A stretch of DNA of 33,905 nt, taken from contig JANDLU010000032.1 of the NCBI GenBank assembly GCA_024330215.1, positions 1-33,905 of the forward strand, read 5' to 3'. Of this stretch, positions 26,783 through 33,859 are shown one piece after another. Source of the DNA: Candidatus Gaiellasilicea maunaloa (GTDB taxonomy: Bacteria; Actinomycetota; Thermoleophilia; Gaiellales; Gaiellaceae). The translations under genes were made by a program, and so were the position numbers. Numbering within the stretch: position 1 is the first letter of the stretch; the number at the start of each line of letters is the position of its first letter. The notes beneath the pieces were generated by a model that was not told the origin of the DNA, did not search any database, and worked only from the letters and a program-made list of their open reading frames with translations.

Positions 26783-27382
26783 TCAGTGAGCGGCGCGCCG
26801 GCCGAGCCGGCGAAGCAGGTTCTCGCGCACCTCGGGCCACTCCTCGGCGATCACGCTGTACCAGGCCGAGTCGCGATTCTCGCCGTTTCGGACGAGCATG
26901 TGGCGCCGATGCACGCCCTCGAACTGGGCCGGCAGTGCTTCCATCGCTGTGCGGGAGCGCTCGTTCAGCGCGTCGGTCTTCAGCTCGACGCGACGGCAGC
27001 CGAGCCGCTCGAAGGCATCGCCCAGCATCAGCAGCTTGGCCTCGACGTTCGCGCCGGTGCGCCACAGCTGCGGGTCGAGCCACGTCCAGCCGATCTCGAG
27101 GCTGCCGTGCTCGGGGCGGAGAGCCAGGAAGCGGCTGCTGCCGACGACCCGGCTGTCGCTCTGCCTGACGGTCGCGAACGGCAGCTCGATCCCGGCGCCG
27201 GCGTTCGCGAGGGCGAGCTCGACGTATTCGTGCAGCTCCTCGGGCGACCGCGGCTGAACGATGCTCATCCACTCCCAGATCCGGGCGTCACGGGACGCCT
27301 CCCAGAGGCCGGCCTCGTGCTCGGGTGAAAGCGGCTCGAGCCGAACGAGTTCGCCTACCAGGGTCGTCGCCGTCCAGGTCAT
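26783..27382 (-). CDS. GNAT acetyltransferase, RimJ/RimL-like
   Basis: A 199-residue acetyltransferase of the RimJ/RimL (GNAT_3) type. The opening LVGELVRLEPLSPEHEAGLW, the strand GSLEIGWTWLDPQLWRTGAN and the helix VEAKLLMLGDAFERLGCRRV with ELKTDALNERSRTAMEAL are typical; the acetyl-CoA loop is atypical (no RGxG). Members acetylate protein N-termini or small molecules; the target is unknown. ATG 27382 is only 19 bp from the divergent GTG of the EncFtn-like gene, so the two promoters must overlap each other's coding start. Confidence 0.87.
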   Translation of the reverse strand: MTWTATTLVGELVRLEPLSPEHEAGLWEASRDARIWEWMSIVQPRSPEELHEYVELALANAGAGIELPFATVRQSDSRVVGSSRFLALRPEHGSLEIGWTWLDPQLWRTGANVEAKLLMLGDAFERLGCRRVELKTDALNERSRTAMEALPAQFEGVHRRHMLVRNGENRDSAWYSVIAEEWPEVRENLLRRLGRRAAH

Positions 27383-27401
27383 AGGTCATAGAGTGCCGAT
27401 C

Positions 27402-27722
27402 GTGCCCTTCGACCAGTACCACGAGCCGCCGGACGAGCTGCCCGAGGAGACACGGACTTTCGCGCGGATCTGCGCCTCGCTGATCGAGGAGGCCGAGGCG
27501 ATCGGCTGGTACGAGCAGCGGCTGGCAGTCGAGCGGGACGCCGAGGCCCGGGCAATCATGGAGAATGTGCAGGGCGAGGAGTTCAAGCATTTCGCGATGA
27601 ACCTCGAGTTCCTCGGCCGCCGGAAGCCCGTGTGGGCGGACGTGCTCGAGCAGGTCCTGTTCAAGCCGGGTGACATCGTCGAGCATGGCGAGAAGGCCGA
27701 AGAGGAACTGGACGCAGGGTAG
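27402..27722 (+). CDS. EncFtn-like (encapsulated-ferritin family) protein
   Basis: A 106-residue protein of the encapsulated ferritin-like group. The opening YHEPPDELPEETRTFARICA and the core SLIEEAEAIGWYEQR...VQGEEFKHFAM match EncFtn; residues E32, E60 and H63 align with the ferroxidase ligands known in Rhodospirillum rubrum EncFtn (E32, E62, H65). The fold is a two-helix half-ferritin that dimerises to build the iron site. Two things differ from classical systems: no encapsulin shell gene is adjacent, and the C-terminus (IVEHGEKAEEELDAG) lacks an LTVGSL-type cargo peptide. The start is GTG 27402, 7 nt after TAGAGT (27389-27394). Its TAG stop is part of the -10 box of the next gene. Confidence 0.8.
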   Translation: MPFDQYHEPPDELPEETRTFARICASLIEEAEAIGWYEQRLAVERDAEARAIMENVQGEEFKHFAMNLEFLGRRKPVWADVLEQVLFKPGDIVEHGEKAEEELDAG

Positions 27723-27731
27723 GATTCGCGC

Positions 27732-27950
27732 ATGCCGATCTACGAATACGCATGCATGGAGTGCGAGTCGCATTTCGAGGAGCTCGTCCGAAACGCCGAG
27801 CAAGCAGTTGCGTGTCCGGACTGCGGCGCGGGTGACGTGTTGAAGCAGATGTCGAGCTTCGCGGTCGCCGGCGTCTCCTCGCAGCCGCGCCCGAGTGGCG
27901 GCGGCGGCGGCGGCGGCGGCTGCTGCGGCGGCTCTTGCTCCTCTTGCTAG
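27732..27950 (+). CDS. FmdB-family zinc ribbon protein
   Basis: A 72-residue protein with the FmdB-type zinc ribbon: MPIYEYACMECESHFEELVR and CPDCGAGDVLKQMSSFAVAG (CxxC pairs at 8-11 and ~28-31). A poly-Gly linker of eight glycines leads to CCGGSCSSC at the C-terminus, a cysteine tail common in actinobacterial members. Role unknown; sometimes called a regulator, without evidence. ATG 27732 follows TAGGAT (27720-27725) by 6 nt; the TAG of that box is the stop codon of the upstream EncFtn-like gene. Confidence 0.88.
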   Translation: MPIYEYACMECESHFEELVRNAEQAVACPDCGAGDVLKQMSSFAVAGVSSQPRPSGGGGGGGGCCGGSCSSC

Positions 27951-27964
27951 GACGCTGACTCGCA

Positions 27965-29512
27965 ATGTGTGCGGCGCCGTGTCACGGTGTCGGCATGGCC
28001 GTCGGCGGCAAGCTCGAGGCGGGACAGGACGCGCTCGCACGCGGCGCTTGGGCTGAGGCCGCTTCAGCCTTCGAGGCGGCTCTCGCGACCGCCGAGGACG
28101 GGATCGCCCTCGAGGGACTGGCCACCGCCTGCTGGTGGCTCGACGATGCAGAGCGCACGCTTGCCGCTCGCGAACGCGCGTTTCGACGCTACCGGCGGCT
28201 CGGTGACTCGCTCGGCGCGGGGCGAGTCGCGACATCGCTCGCCTGGGACTCGATCCTGTTCGGGGGCCGAGAGGTCGTCGGCCGCGGTTGGCTCGATCGT
28301 GCGCGCAGGCTGCTCGAGCCGCTCGCCGCCGCTCCGGAGCACGGCTGGCTTGCCGTGCGCGAGGCGGAGTTGGCACTCCGACTGGAGCGCGATCCGATCG
28401 TCGCTCGCGAGCACGCTGCGAGGGCCGCGGAGATCGGCCGGACGCTCGGCAAGCCCGACCTCGAGGTCGTCGGGCTCGCGCTCGAGGGACTTGCTCTCGT
28501 CAACGCAGGCGAGGTGCACGACGGGATGCGCCGGCTCGACGAGGCGGTCGCCGCGGCAACGGCCGGCGAGGTGCCCGAGCTGATGTGGGTCGGGAAGGTG
28601 TGCTGCTTCATGATCTACGCCTGCGAGGGCGCCCGCGACTACGACCGCGCCTCTCAATGGTGCGAGGAGGTGAGCGCTTTCTGCAGACGCTGGGACCTTC
28701 AGCCTCTCTTCTCGGTCTGTCGAACGCAGTATGCATCGGTGCTGATCGCACGCGGTGTCTGGGACGAGGCCGAGCACGAGCTCGAATCCGTGCTCGGCGG
28801 GCTCGGCGACAGCCGCCGCGAGGTCGCGATGGAGGGAGTTGCGCGCCTCGGAGAGCTCCGGCGCCGGCAGGGGCGTCTCGACGAAGCGGCGTCGCTCTTC
28901 GCTCAGGCGCACGAGCATCCGCTTGCGAGATTGGGTCGCGCCGAGCTCTCGCTCGCGCGAGGCGACGCGGCGACGTGCGCCGAGGTGGCCGAGACCCTGC
29001 TGCGGCGCACTCCTGTCGTCCACCGGCTCGCGCGGGTCGGCGCGCTCGAGCTGCTCGTCCGTGCGGAGGTCGCTCGGCACCGGCCCGAAGCAGCCTCACC
29101 TGCGGTGGCGGAGCTCGCCGACACGGCCGCGGCCGTCGGCACGGAGCCGTTGCGGGCCGCCGCGCTCTTCGCGCAGGGACTCGTCGCGGCGGCGACCGGC
29201 GACCTCGCCCACGGCCGCCGGCTGCTGAGCGACGCGGCTGAGCTCTACGCACGCAGTGGTTCCGCCTACGAGGCGGCGCGCGCCGACGCGGAGGCGATGC
29301 GACGCGGTCAGGAGGCGCCGTTGCAGGCGCTGACGCGCCGTGAGTCCGAGGTGCTCCGGCTGGTCGCGCGTGGGTTGAGCAACCGCGAGATTGCCGCGGA
29401 GCTCGTTCTCAGCGAGCACACCGTGCACCGCCACGTCGCCAACATCCTGCGCAAGCTCGCGGTACCGACGCGTGCCGCAGCCTCTGCCGCCGCGATCCGG
29501 CTGGGTGTCTAG
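27965..29512 (+). CDS. LuxR-family regulator with TPR-like region
   Basis: A 515-residue regulator. Residues ~15-440 are TPR-like helical repeats rich in Ala, Glu and Arg (GAWAEAASAFEAALATAEDG onward). The C-terminal LuxR/FixJ helix-turn-helix is LTRRESEVLRLVARGLSNRE then IAAELVLSEHTVHRHVANIL. No P-loop ATPase is present, unlike MalT/LAL proteins. The start may be ATG 27965 or, better aligned with the first repeat, ATG 27995 (MAVGGKLEAGQDALARGAW); neither has a clear ribosome site. It is followed by two hairpins and a tautomerase gene, which may be a target or co-regulated partner. Confidence 0.87.
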   Translation: MCAAPCHGVGMAVGGKLEAGQDALARGAWAEAASAFEAALATAEDGIALEGLATACWWLDDAERTLAARERAFRRYRRLGDSLGAGRVATSLAWDSILFGGREVVGRGWLDRARRLLEPLAAAPEHGWLAVREAELALRLERDPIVAREHAARAAEIGRTLGKPDLEVVGLALEGLALVNAGEVHDGMRRLDEAVAAATAGEVPELMWVGKVCCFMIYACEGARDYDRASQWCEEVSAFCRRWDLQPLFSVCRTQYASVLIARGVWDEAEHELESVLGGLGDSRREVAMEGVARLGELRRRQGRLDEAASLFAQAHEHPLARLGRAELSLARGDAATCAEVAETLLRRTPVVHRLARVGALELLVRAEVARHRPEAASPAVAELADTAAAVGTEPLRAAALFAQGLVAAATGDLAHGRRLLSDAAELYARSGSAYEAARADAEAMRRGQEAPLQALTRRESEVLRLVARGLSNREIAAELVLSEHTVHRHVANILRKLAVPTRAAASAAAIRLGV

Positions 29513-29521
29513 GTCGCTCCT

Positions 29522-29563
29522 GGCCCGATCGGGCCATCTTTCGTGACGGGCCGGATCTGGCCC
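29522..29563. terminator. Two hairpins after the LuxR gene
   Basis: GGCCC-GATC-GGGCC (29522-29535) is followed by ATCTTTC, a short terminator-like structure 9 nt after the luxR stop. GGGCC-GGATCT-GGCCC (29548-29563) follows closely. They may end the luxR transcript or, given their shared GGCCCGGATC-like arms, act as binding sites ahead of the tautomerase gene. Confidence 0.45.
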
Positions 29564-29635
29564 GGATGGGCGAAGTCGTGCCACCGCGTCTGCGCGACGA
29601 TCGTGCGGTCAATCGAGCCGAAGGAAGGAGCCGAC

Positions 29636-29860
29636 ATGCCGCTGATCAACGTCAAGCTGATCGAGGATGTGTTCACGCAGGAGCAGAAGCAGCAGATGAT
29701 CGAGCGTCTCACGGACGCGATGGTCTCGATCGAGGGCGAGTCGATGCGTGGTGTCACCTGGGTTACGGTCGAGGACGTACCGAGCGGGCAGTGGGGGATC
29801 GGCGGCAACGCGCTGACCACGGCGGACGTGCACGCGCTGCAGGCCGGCGCGCCCGCCTGA
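29636..29860 (+). CDS. 4-oxalocrotonate tautomerase-family protein
   Basis: A 74-residue small tautomerase. Pro is second, so after Met removal it becomes the catalytic N-terminal proline (PLINVKLIEDVFTQEQKQQM). The C-terminal family block is GQWGIGG. Compared with classical 4-OT, the two active-site arginines (Arg11 and Arg39) are not seen: the aligned residues are Val and Thr, and Phe50 is Trp. It therefore probably acts on something other than 2-hydroxymuconate. Similar proteins are common in actinobacteria. ATG 29636 is preceded by GGAAGGAG, a strong Shine-Dalgarno. It lies 123 bp after the LuxR regulator. Confidence 0.87.
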   Translation: MPLINVKLIEDVFTQEQKQQMIERLTDAMVSIEGESMRGVTWVTVEDVPSGQWGIGGNALTTADVHALQAGAPA

Positions 29861-29883
29861 GCGTCTGCCTGCGGGGATCGGTG

Positions 29884-29911
29884 GGGCGCCCGCGGTGCGC
29901 CGCGGGCGCCC
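29884..29911. terminator. Strong GC hairpin after the tautomerase gene
   Basis: GGGCGCCCGCGG-TGCG-CCGCGGGCGCCC is a perfect 12-bp stem with a 4-nt loop, starting 23 bp after the tautomerase stop. No T-tract follows, but GC-rich actinobacteria often use such hairpins. A terminator is the likeliest role. Confidence 0.65.
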
Positions 29912-29962
29912 TCCGGCGTGAGGCCCGTGAAGACGTCCGCTCGAGGCTCTAAGCTTCCCGCC

Positions 29963-30619
29963 GTGACGGATGCGCTCGCCGACTACCGCGACGAGACCCT
30001 GGGCTGCACCCGCTGCCCGCTCGCGGCCACCCGAACGCAGGTCGTCTTCGGCTCGGGCGACCCGCACGCCGAGCTGATGTTCGTCGGGGAGGCGCCGGGC
30101 TTCCACGAGGATCAGAGCGGGATCCCCTTCGTCGGTCAGGCAGGCAAGCTGCTCGAGAAGCTGCTCGGCGGGATCGGGCTCACGCGCACGGACGTCTATG
30201 TCGCGAACGTGATCAAGTGCCGACCTCCCGGAAACCGCGATCCGCATCCGGAGGAGATCGAGGCGTGCGAGTCGCACCTCTTCCGCCAGATCGAGCTGAT
30301 CCGGCCGACGCTCGTCGCGACGCTCGGCAACTTCGCGACGAAGCTGCTCTCAGGGAAGCCGGCCGGGATCACTCGCGTACACGGGGTCGAGCAGCAGGTC
30401 GTACTCGGCGGCAACGCGGTCACGCTGTACCCGCTCTTCCACCCTGCCGCGGCGCTCTACACCCCGTCGATGCAGAAGGTGCTCGAGCAGGACTTCGCCC
30501 GAATCCCGGAGCTGCTCGGCAGGCCTTGTGTTTCAGAAACACAAAGTCTGGTCGCGCCCGCCGCCAGACCTGCGCCAACCGAACCGGTGGGCCCGGCCGT
30601 GCAGCTCGGGCTGTTCTAA
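29963..30619 (+). CDS. Uracil-DNA glycosylase, Fe-S family 4 type
   Basis: A 218-residue glycosylase that removes uracil from DNA. Motif 1 [20 protein letters not shown] (42-61) and motif 2 HPAAALY are those of family 4. Cysteines C15, C18 (CTRC), C86 ([10 protein letters not shown]) and C102 (EIEAC) form the expected [4Fe-4S] site. The last ~35 residues are a Pro/Ala-rich tail containing a palindromic insert at 30526-30544. GTG 29963 lies 7 nt after TAAGCT (29950-29955), a leaderless start. No LexA box is seen, so unlike uvrA and uvrB it is probably constitutive. Confidence 0.94.
   Translation: MTDALADYRDETLGCTRCPLAATRTQVVFGSGDPHAELMFVGEAPGFHEDQSGIPFVGQAGKLLEKLLGGIGLTRTDVYVANVIKCRPPGNRDPHPEEIEACESHLFRQIELIRPTLVATLGNFATKLLSGKPAGITRVHGVEQQVVLGGNAVTLYPLFHPAAALYTPSMQKVLEQDFARIPELLGRPCVSETQSLVAPAARPAPTEPVGPAVQLGLF
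30526..30544. repeat. AT-rich perfect palindrome inside the UDG tail
   Basis: TTGTGTTT-CAG-AAACACAA is an 8-bp perfect inverted repeat with a 3-nt loop, strikingly AT-rich in a ~70% GC gene. It encodes part of CVSETQSL in the poorly conserved tail. It could be a dispersed repeat inserted in frame or a protein-binding site. Confidence 0.6.
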
Positions 30620-30635
30620 CGCCTACGATCGTCGT

Positions 30636-30863
30636 GTGACGATCGAGCTCGCCCCTCATGACCGGCTTTGGGCGCAGCGCTTTCGAGCAGAGGCCCTCAC
30701 CATCCGAGAGGCGCTCGGTGCCGTGGCGGTCGAGATCGAGCACGTGCGCAGCACGTCTGTCCCCGGTCTAAGCAAACGCTTCTGCAGGAGCGCGACGACT
30801 GGTACCGCGGAGCGCACAAGCAGACGTTCATCGAGGAGGTTCTCGCGCAGGCTCGACCTGTAG
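30636..30863 (+). pseudogene. GrpB-family nucleotidyltransferase remnant
   Basis: GTG 30636, 6 nt after TACGAT (30624-30629), opens with VTIELAPHDRLWAQRFRAEA and EIEHVRSTSVPGLS, the N-terminus of GrpB/DUF-type nucleotidyltransferases (normally ...EHVGSTSVPGL-x-x-KPxIDI). The catalytic middle is missing: the sequence jumps, one frame away, to LLQERDDWYRGAHKQTFIEE with VLAQAR, the family's C-terminal helix. About 75 of ~170 residues remain. The C-terminal piece runs in frame into tsaE without a stop. The still-intact leaderless promoter may now drive the tsa operon. Confidence 0.65.
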
Positions 30864-30868
30864 CAAAG

Positions 30869-31363
30869 GTGCTCTCCTCGTCGCCCGAGGAGACCGAGGC
30901 GCTCGCGGGCAGGATCGCGCAGGAGCTGCGCGTCGGCGACGTCGTCACCGTTGCCGGCGAGCTCGGGGCCGGCAAGACGATCTTCGTCCGAGGCGCCTGT
31001 CGGGCGCTCGGCGTGACGGCGCCGGTGACGAGCCCGACCTACACGATCGGGCATCGCTACGAGGGCGAGCCGGACGTCTCGCACCTCGACCTCTATCGCT
31101 TCACCGGTGTCTCCGCCGCCGAGTGGGGCGACCTGGAGCCGTACTTCGAGGCCGCGATCGTTTTCGTCGAGTGGCCCGAGGCGGCGGGGTCGGCCCTCCC
31201 GGCCGCGCGGCTGCACGTCCGGCTGGAGCACGTCGACCCCACGACCCGCTCGATCCGGCTCGACGGGGCGGATGCCAGGTTGGTAGAACGACTCGGACGT
31301 GCTGATCCTGGCGTTCGACACCGCAACCGACCGGGCGACGAGCGCACTCGTCGCCGACGGTGA
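30869..31363 (+). CDS. tsaE: tRNA t6A synthesis ATPase TsaE
   Basis: The P-loop ATPase of bacterial t6A37 tRNA modification, which works with TsaB and TsaD. Signatures: Walker A GELGAGKT (30-37), SPTYTIGHRYEG, HLDLYR and EWPEAAG. I place the start at GTG 30869 (VLSSSPEETEALAGR), where family homology begins, but the frame is open upstream into the GrpB remnant, so a longer fused product is possible. The family core ends near residue ~140; the last ~20 residues overlap the start of tsaB by 65 nt and are probably not conserved. Confidence 0.88.
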   Translation: MLSSSPEETEALAGRIAQELRVGDVVTVAGELGAGKTIFVRGACRALGVTAPVTSPTYTIGHRYEGEPDVSHLDLYRFTGVSAAEWGDLEPYFEAAIVFVEWPEAAGSALPAARLHVRLEHVDPTTRSIRLDGADARLVERLGRADPGVRHRNRPGDERTRRRR

Positions 31364-31883
31364 GGTGCTCGGCGAGCGGGTCTCGCGCGCCTCGACCCTG
31401 CTCGAGGACGTCGACGCGCTGCTCCGGCGAGCGGGCGCGCACGCGAACGACCTCGAGGCGCTCGCGGTCGGCGTCGGCCCCGGCAGCTTCACCGGAACGC
31501 GGATCGGACTAGCCGCGGCACAGGGTCTGGCGCTCGCGCTCGACATCCCCGCCGCCGGGGTCTCGACGCTCGACGCGCTCGCCGCCGGAGCTCCGGGTGC
31601 GCAGACGGTGATCGACGCCAGACGACGCGAGATCTTCGTTGCCGGCCCGCGTGTCCTCGCACCTGCCGACCTCGCCCTCGAGCACGGCACCGTGCTCGTC
31701 GGCGACGGCGCGATCCGGTATCGCGAGCTCCTCGAGGCCGCTGGCGCCGAGGTGCCGCCGGACGACGACGAGCGCCACCTGCCGCGCGCCCGCTTCCATG
31801 CCGCGCTCGCCCGCAACTTCGGCCCCGCCGAGCTCGTCGAGCCGCTGTACGTGCGTCAGCCCGACGCCCGGCCGGACAAGTGA
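31299..31883 (+). CDS. tsaB: tRNA t6A synthesis scaffold protein TsaB
   Basis: A 194-residue paralogue of TsaD that forms its heterodimer. The N-terminus ILAFDTATDRATSALV is the ASKHA phosphate-1-like motif; VGVGPGSFTGTRIGLAAAQG is the family signature. The DIPAAGVSTLDALAAG segment follows. The metal-binding histidines of TsaD are absent, as expected for TsaB. GTG 31299 lies inside the 3' end of tsaE (65-nt overlap). It is followed after 25 bp by rimI. Confidence 0.92.
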   Translation: MLILAFDTATDRATSALVADGEVLGERVSRASTLLEDVDALLRRAGAHANDLEALAVGVGPGSFTGTRIGLAAAQGLALALDIPAAGVSTLDALAAGAPGAQTVIDARRREIFVAGPRVLAPADLALEHGTVLVGDGAIRYRELLEAAGAEVPPDDDERHLPRARFHAALARNFGPAELVEPLYVRQPDARPDK

Positions 31884-31908
31884 CAGTCTGTTACCTGGCG
31901 CTCGTCAG

Positions 31909-32394
31909 ATGAACGCGGAGCTGCGGAAGCTCGAGCTGCGCGACCTGTCCGCGATCGAGACGATCGAGCGCGCCTCCTATCCGACACCGTGGTCGCGCTC
32001 GATGTTCGCCAGCGAGCTCGCGAAGCCGTCGTCGCTCTCGCTCGGCGCGTTCGACGCAGAGTCGAAGGAGTTGCTCGGCTACCTGATCATCTCCCGCTAT
32101 GTCGATGCGTGGCACGTGATGAACGTGGCCGTCGCGGAATCGCAGCGTCGCCGCGGGATCGCGCGGATGCTCCTCGACCGGCTCTTCGAGGTGACCTCGA
32201 ACGACGAGCGGCGGGGCTACACGCTCGAGGTGCGCGTCTCCAACAAGGGCGCGATCAAGCTCTACGAAGGCCTCGGCTTCCACGCCCGAGGCGTCCGTCG
32301 CGGCTATTACACGGACAACCGCGAAGACGCCGTGATCATGTGGCGCGATCCCGTGCGGGGGCAGGCCGAGGCTGCGGCAGTTGATGCGTCGTGA
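31909..32394 (+). CDS. rimI: Ribosomal protein S18-alanine N-acetyltransferase
   Basis: A 161-residue GNAT enzyme of the RimI type, which acetylates the N-terminal alanine of ribosomal protein S18 in E. coli. Motifs: ERASYPTPWSRSMFASEL, GYLIISRYVDAWHVMNVAVA, the acetyl-CoA loop ESQRRRGIARMLLDRL and LEVRVSNKGAIKLYEGLGFH, GYYTDNREDAVIMW. Its place between tsaB and tsaD is the usual one. The stop overlaps the next gene's GTG by 4 nt (GTGA). Confidence 0.93.
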   Translation: MNAELRKLELRDLSAIETIERASYPTPWSRSMFASELAKPSSLSLGAFDAESKELLGYLIISRYVDAWHVMNVAVAESQRRRGIARMLLDRLFEVTSNDERRGYTLEVRVSNKGAIKLYEGLGFHARGVRRGYYTDNREDAVIMWRDPVRGQAEAAAVDAS

Positions 32395-32900
32395 TCGTCT
32401 GGATCAACGGGCCGTTCGGCGTCGGGAAGACGAGCGTTGCCCGCGAGCTGGCGGTGCGGCTGCCTGGGGCACTCGTCTTCGACCCGGAGCTGATCGGGAC
32501 GTTCGTCCGTGGTCTACTGCCGGATGAGCTCCAGGCGGCTGACTTTCAGGACATCGCGCTCTGGAGAGAGCTCACGCGCCACGTCGCTGAATCGATCTCG
32601 ACCATGTACGACCGGCCCCTCGTTATCCCGATGACTCTGGTGGTCAGGGATTACTTCATCGAGATCGTCGGGTCGCTCCAGAGATCGGGAATCGATGTCC
32701 GGCACTTCACCCTGCTCGCGAGCAGAGAGTGCATTCTCGAGCGGCATCGCGGCAGGGCTGACTACCAGGAATGGGGTGAACAGCAGCTCGACCGCTGCTT
32801 GCTGGCGCTACACGAGCCCGCATTCGGGGCTCACCTCGACACCGAGGGCAAGTCGCCCGCCCGGATTGCGGGCGAGATCGTCGCCGGGCTTGACACATGA
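32391..32900 (+). CDS. TmrB-like P-loop ATPase
   Basis: A 169-residue ATP-binding protein resembling TmrB of Bacillus subtilis, which gives tunicamycin resistance. It matches along its length: IVWINGPFGVGKTSVARELA (P-loop GPFGVGKT), LVFDPELIGTFVRGLLPDEL, DIALWRELT, VIPMTLVVRDYFIEIVGSLQ and HFTLLASRECILERHRGRAD. It starts at GTG 32391 overlapping rimI and ends overlapping the tsaD ATG (ATGA at 32897-32900), so it is fully built into the tsa operon, where rimI and tsaD are normally adjacent. Whether it protects against any nucleoside drug or has a housekeeping role cannot be told. Confidence 0.85.
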   Translation: MIVWINGPFGVGKTSVARELAVRLPGALVFDPELIGTFVRGLLPDELQAADFQDIALWRELTRHVAESISTMYDRPLVIPMTLVVRDYFIEIVGSLQRSGIDVRHFTLLASRECILERHRGRADYQEWGEQQLDRCLLALHEPAFGAHLDTEGKSPARIAGEIVAGLDT

Positions 32901-33859
32901 TCCTGGGCATCGAGACCTCGTGTGACGAGACGGCCGCGGCGCTCGTCACCCTGGACGGCGAGATCAAGGCGAACGTCGTCTCTTCGCAGGCCGACCTGCA
33001 CGCACGCTACGGCGGGGTCGTGCCCGAGGTGGCGTCGCGGCGGCACCTCGAGCTCGTCATGCCGGTGCTGCGCGAGGCTCTCGACGAGGCTGGTGCGACG
33101 CTCGACGAGGTCGAGCGCGTGGCGGTGACCCAGGGACCTGGGCTCGTCGGGGCGCTCCTCGTCGGCCTCTCGACTGCGAAGGCTCTCGCCTGGGCGCGCC
33201 GGTTGCCGCTCGTGCCTGTCGACCATCTACATGGGCATGTCGCCTCGCTCTACCTCGAGCCCGATCCCGTCGAGCCACCCTTCATCTGCCTGCTCGCGAG
33301 CGGGGGGCACACGCTGCTCCTCGATGTGCGCGCGTACGGCGGCTTCGACGTCCTCGGGACGACGCTCGACGACGCCGCCGGCGAGGCGTTCGACAAGGGC
33401 GCGCGCCTGCTCGGGCTCGGCTACCCGGGCGGAGCGGCAATCGACCGGCTCGCTCGTGGCGGCGACGCGACGGCGTTCTCGTTCCCTGTCGCGCGCCTCG
33501 ACGGTCTCGACTTCTCCTTCTCGGGTGTCAAGACCTCGCTGCTCTATGCGATCCGCGATCTCGGCGATCGCCTCGAGGCGTGCCGCTCCGACCTTGCGGC
33601 ATCGTACCAGCGCGCGATCGTGCGGGCGCTCGTCCAGGGCGCACTCGCCGCTGCGGAGCAGGCCGGGCGCGACACGATCGCGGTTGTCGGTGGCGTTGCA
33701 GCCAACTCCGAGCTCCGCGCGGCTCTCCCCGGCGCCCGCTTCGCCCCGCTTGCCCTCTGCACCGACAACGCGGCGATGATCGCCTCTGCCGGCCGGTACA
33801 GCAGACCGCTTCCCTATCCTCGGTACCTTGACCTCGACGCCTACGCCTCACGTGTCTGA
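32897..33859 (+). CDS. tsaD: tRNA N6-adenosine threonylcarbamoyltransferase TsaD
   Basis: A 320-residue ASKHA-fold enzyme that transfers threonylcarbamoyl to A37 of ANN-decoding tRNAs. Motifs: ILGIETSCDETAAALV, the VVPEVASRRHLE segment, TQGPGLVGALLVGLSTAKAL, metal-binding HLHGH with H110 and H114, LLASGGHTLLLDV, GEAFDKGARLLGLGYPGG, VVGGVAANSELR and CTDNAAMIA (metal-binding Asp). Full length. ATG 32897 overlaps the TmrB-like stop. The TGA stop (33857-33859) lies inside the first unit of a 15-bp tandem repeat. Confidence 0.96.
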   Translation: MILGIETSCDETAAALVTLDGEIKANVVSSQADLHARYGGVVPEVASRRHLELVMPVLREALDEAGATLDEVERVAVTQGPGLVGALLVGLSTAKALAWARRLPLVPVDHLHGHVASLYLEPDPVEPPFICLLASGGHTLLLDVRAYGGFDVLGTTLDDAAGEAFDKGARLLGLGYPGGAAIDRLARGGDATAFSFPVARLDGLDFSFSGVKTSLLYAIRDLGDRLEACRSDLAASYQRAIVRALVQGALAAAEQAGRDTIAVVGGVAANSELRAALPGARFAPLALCTDNAAMIASAGRYSRPLPYPRYLDLDAYASRV

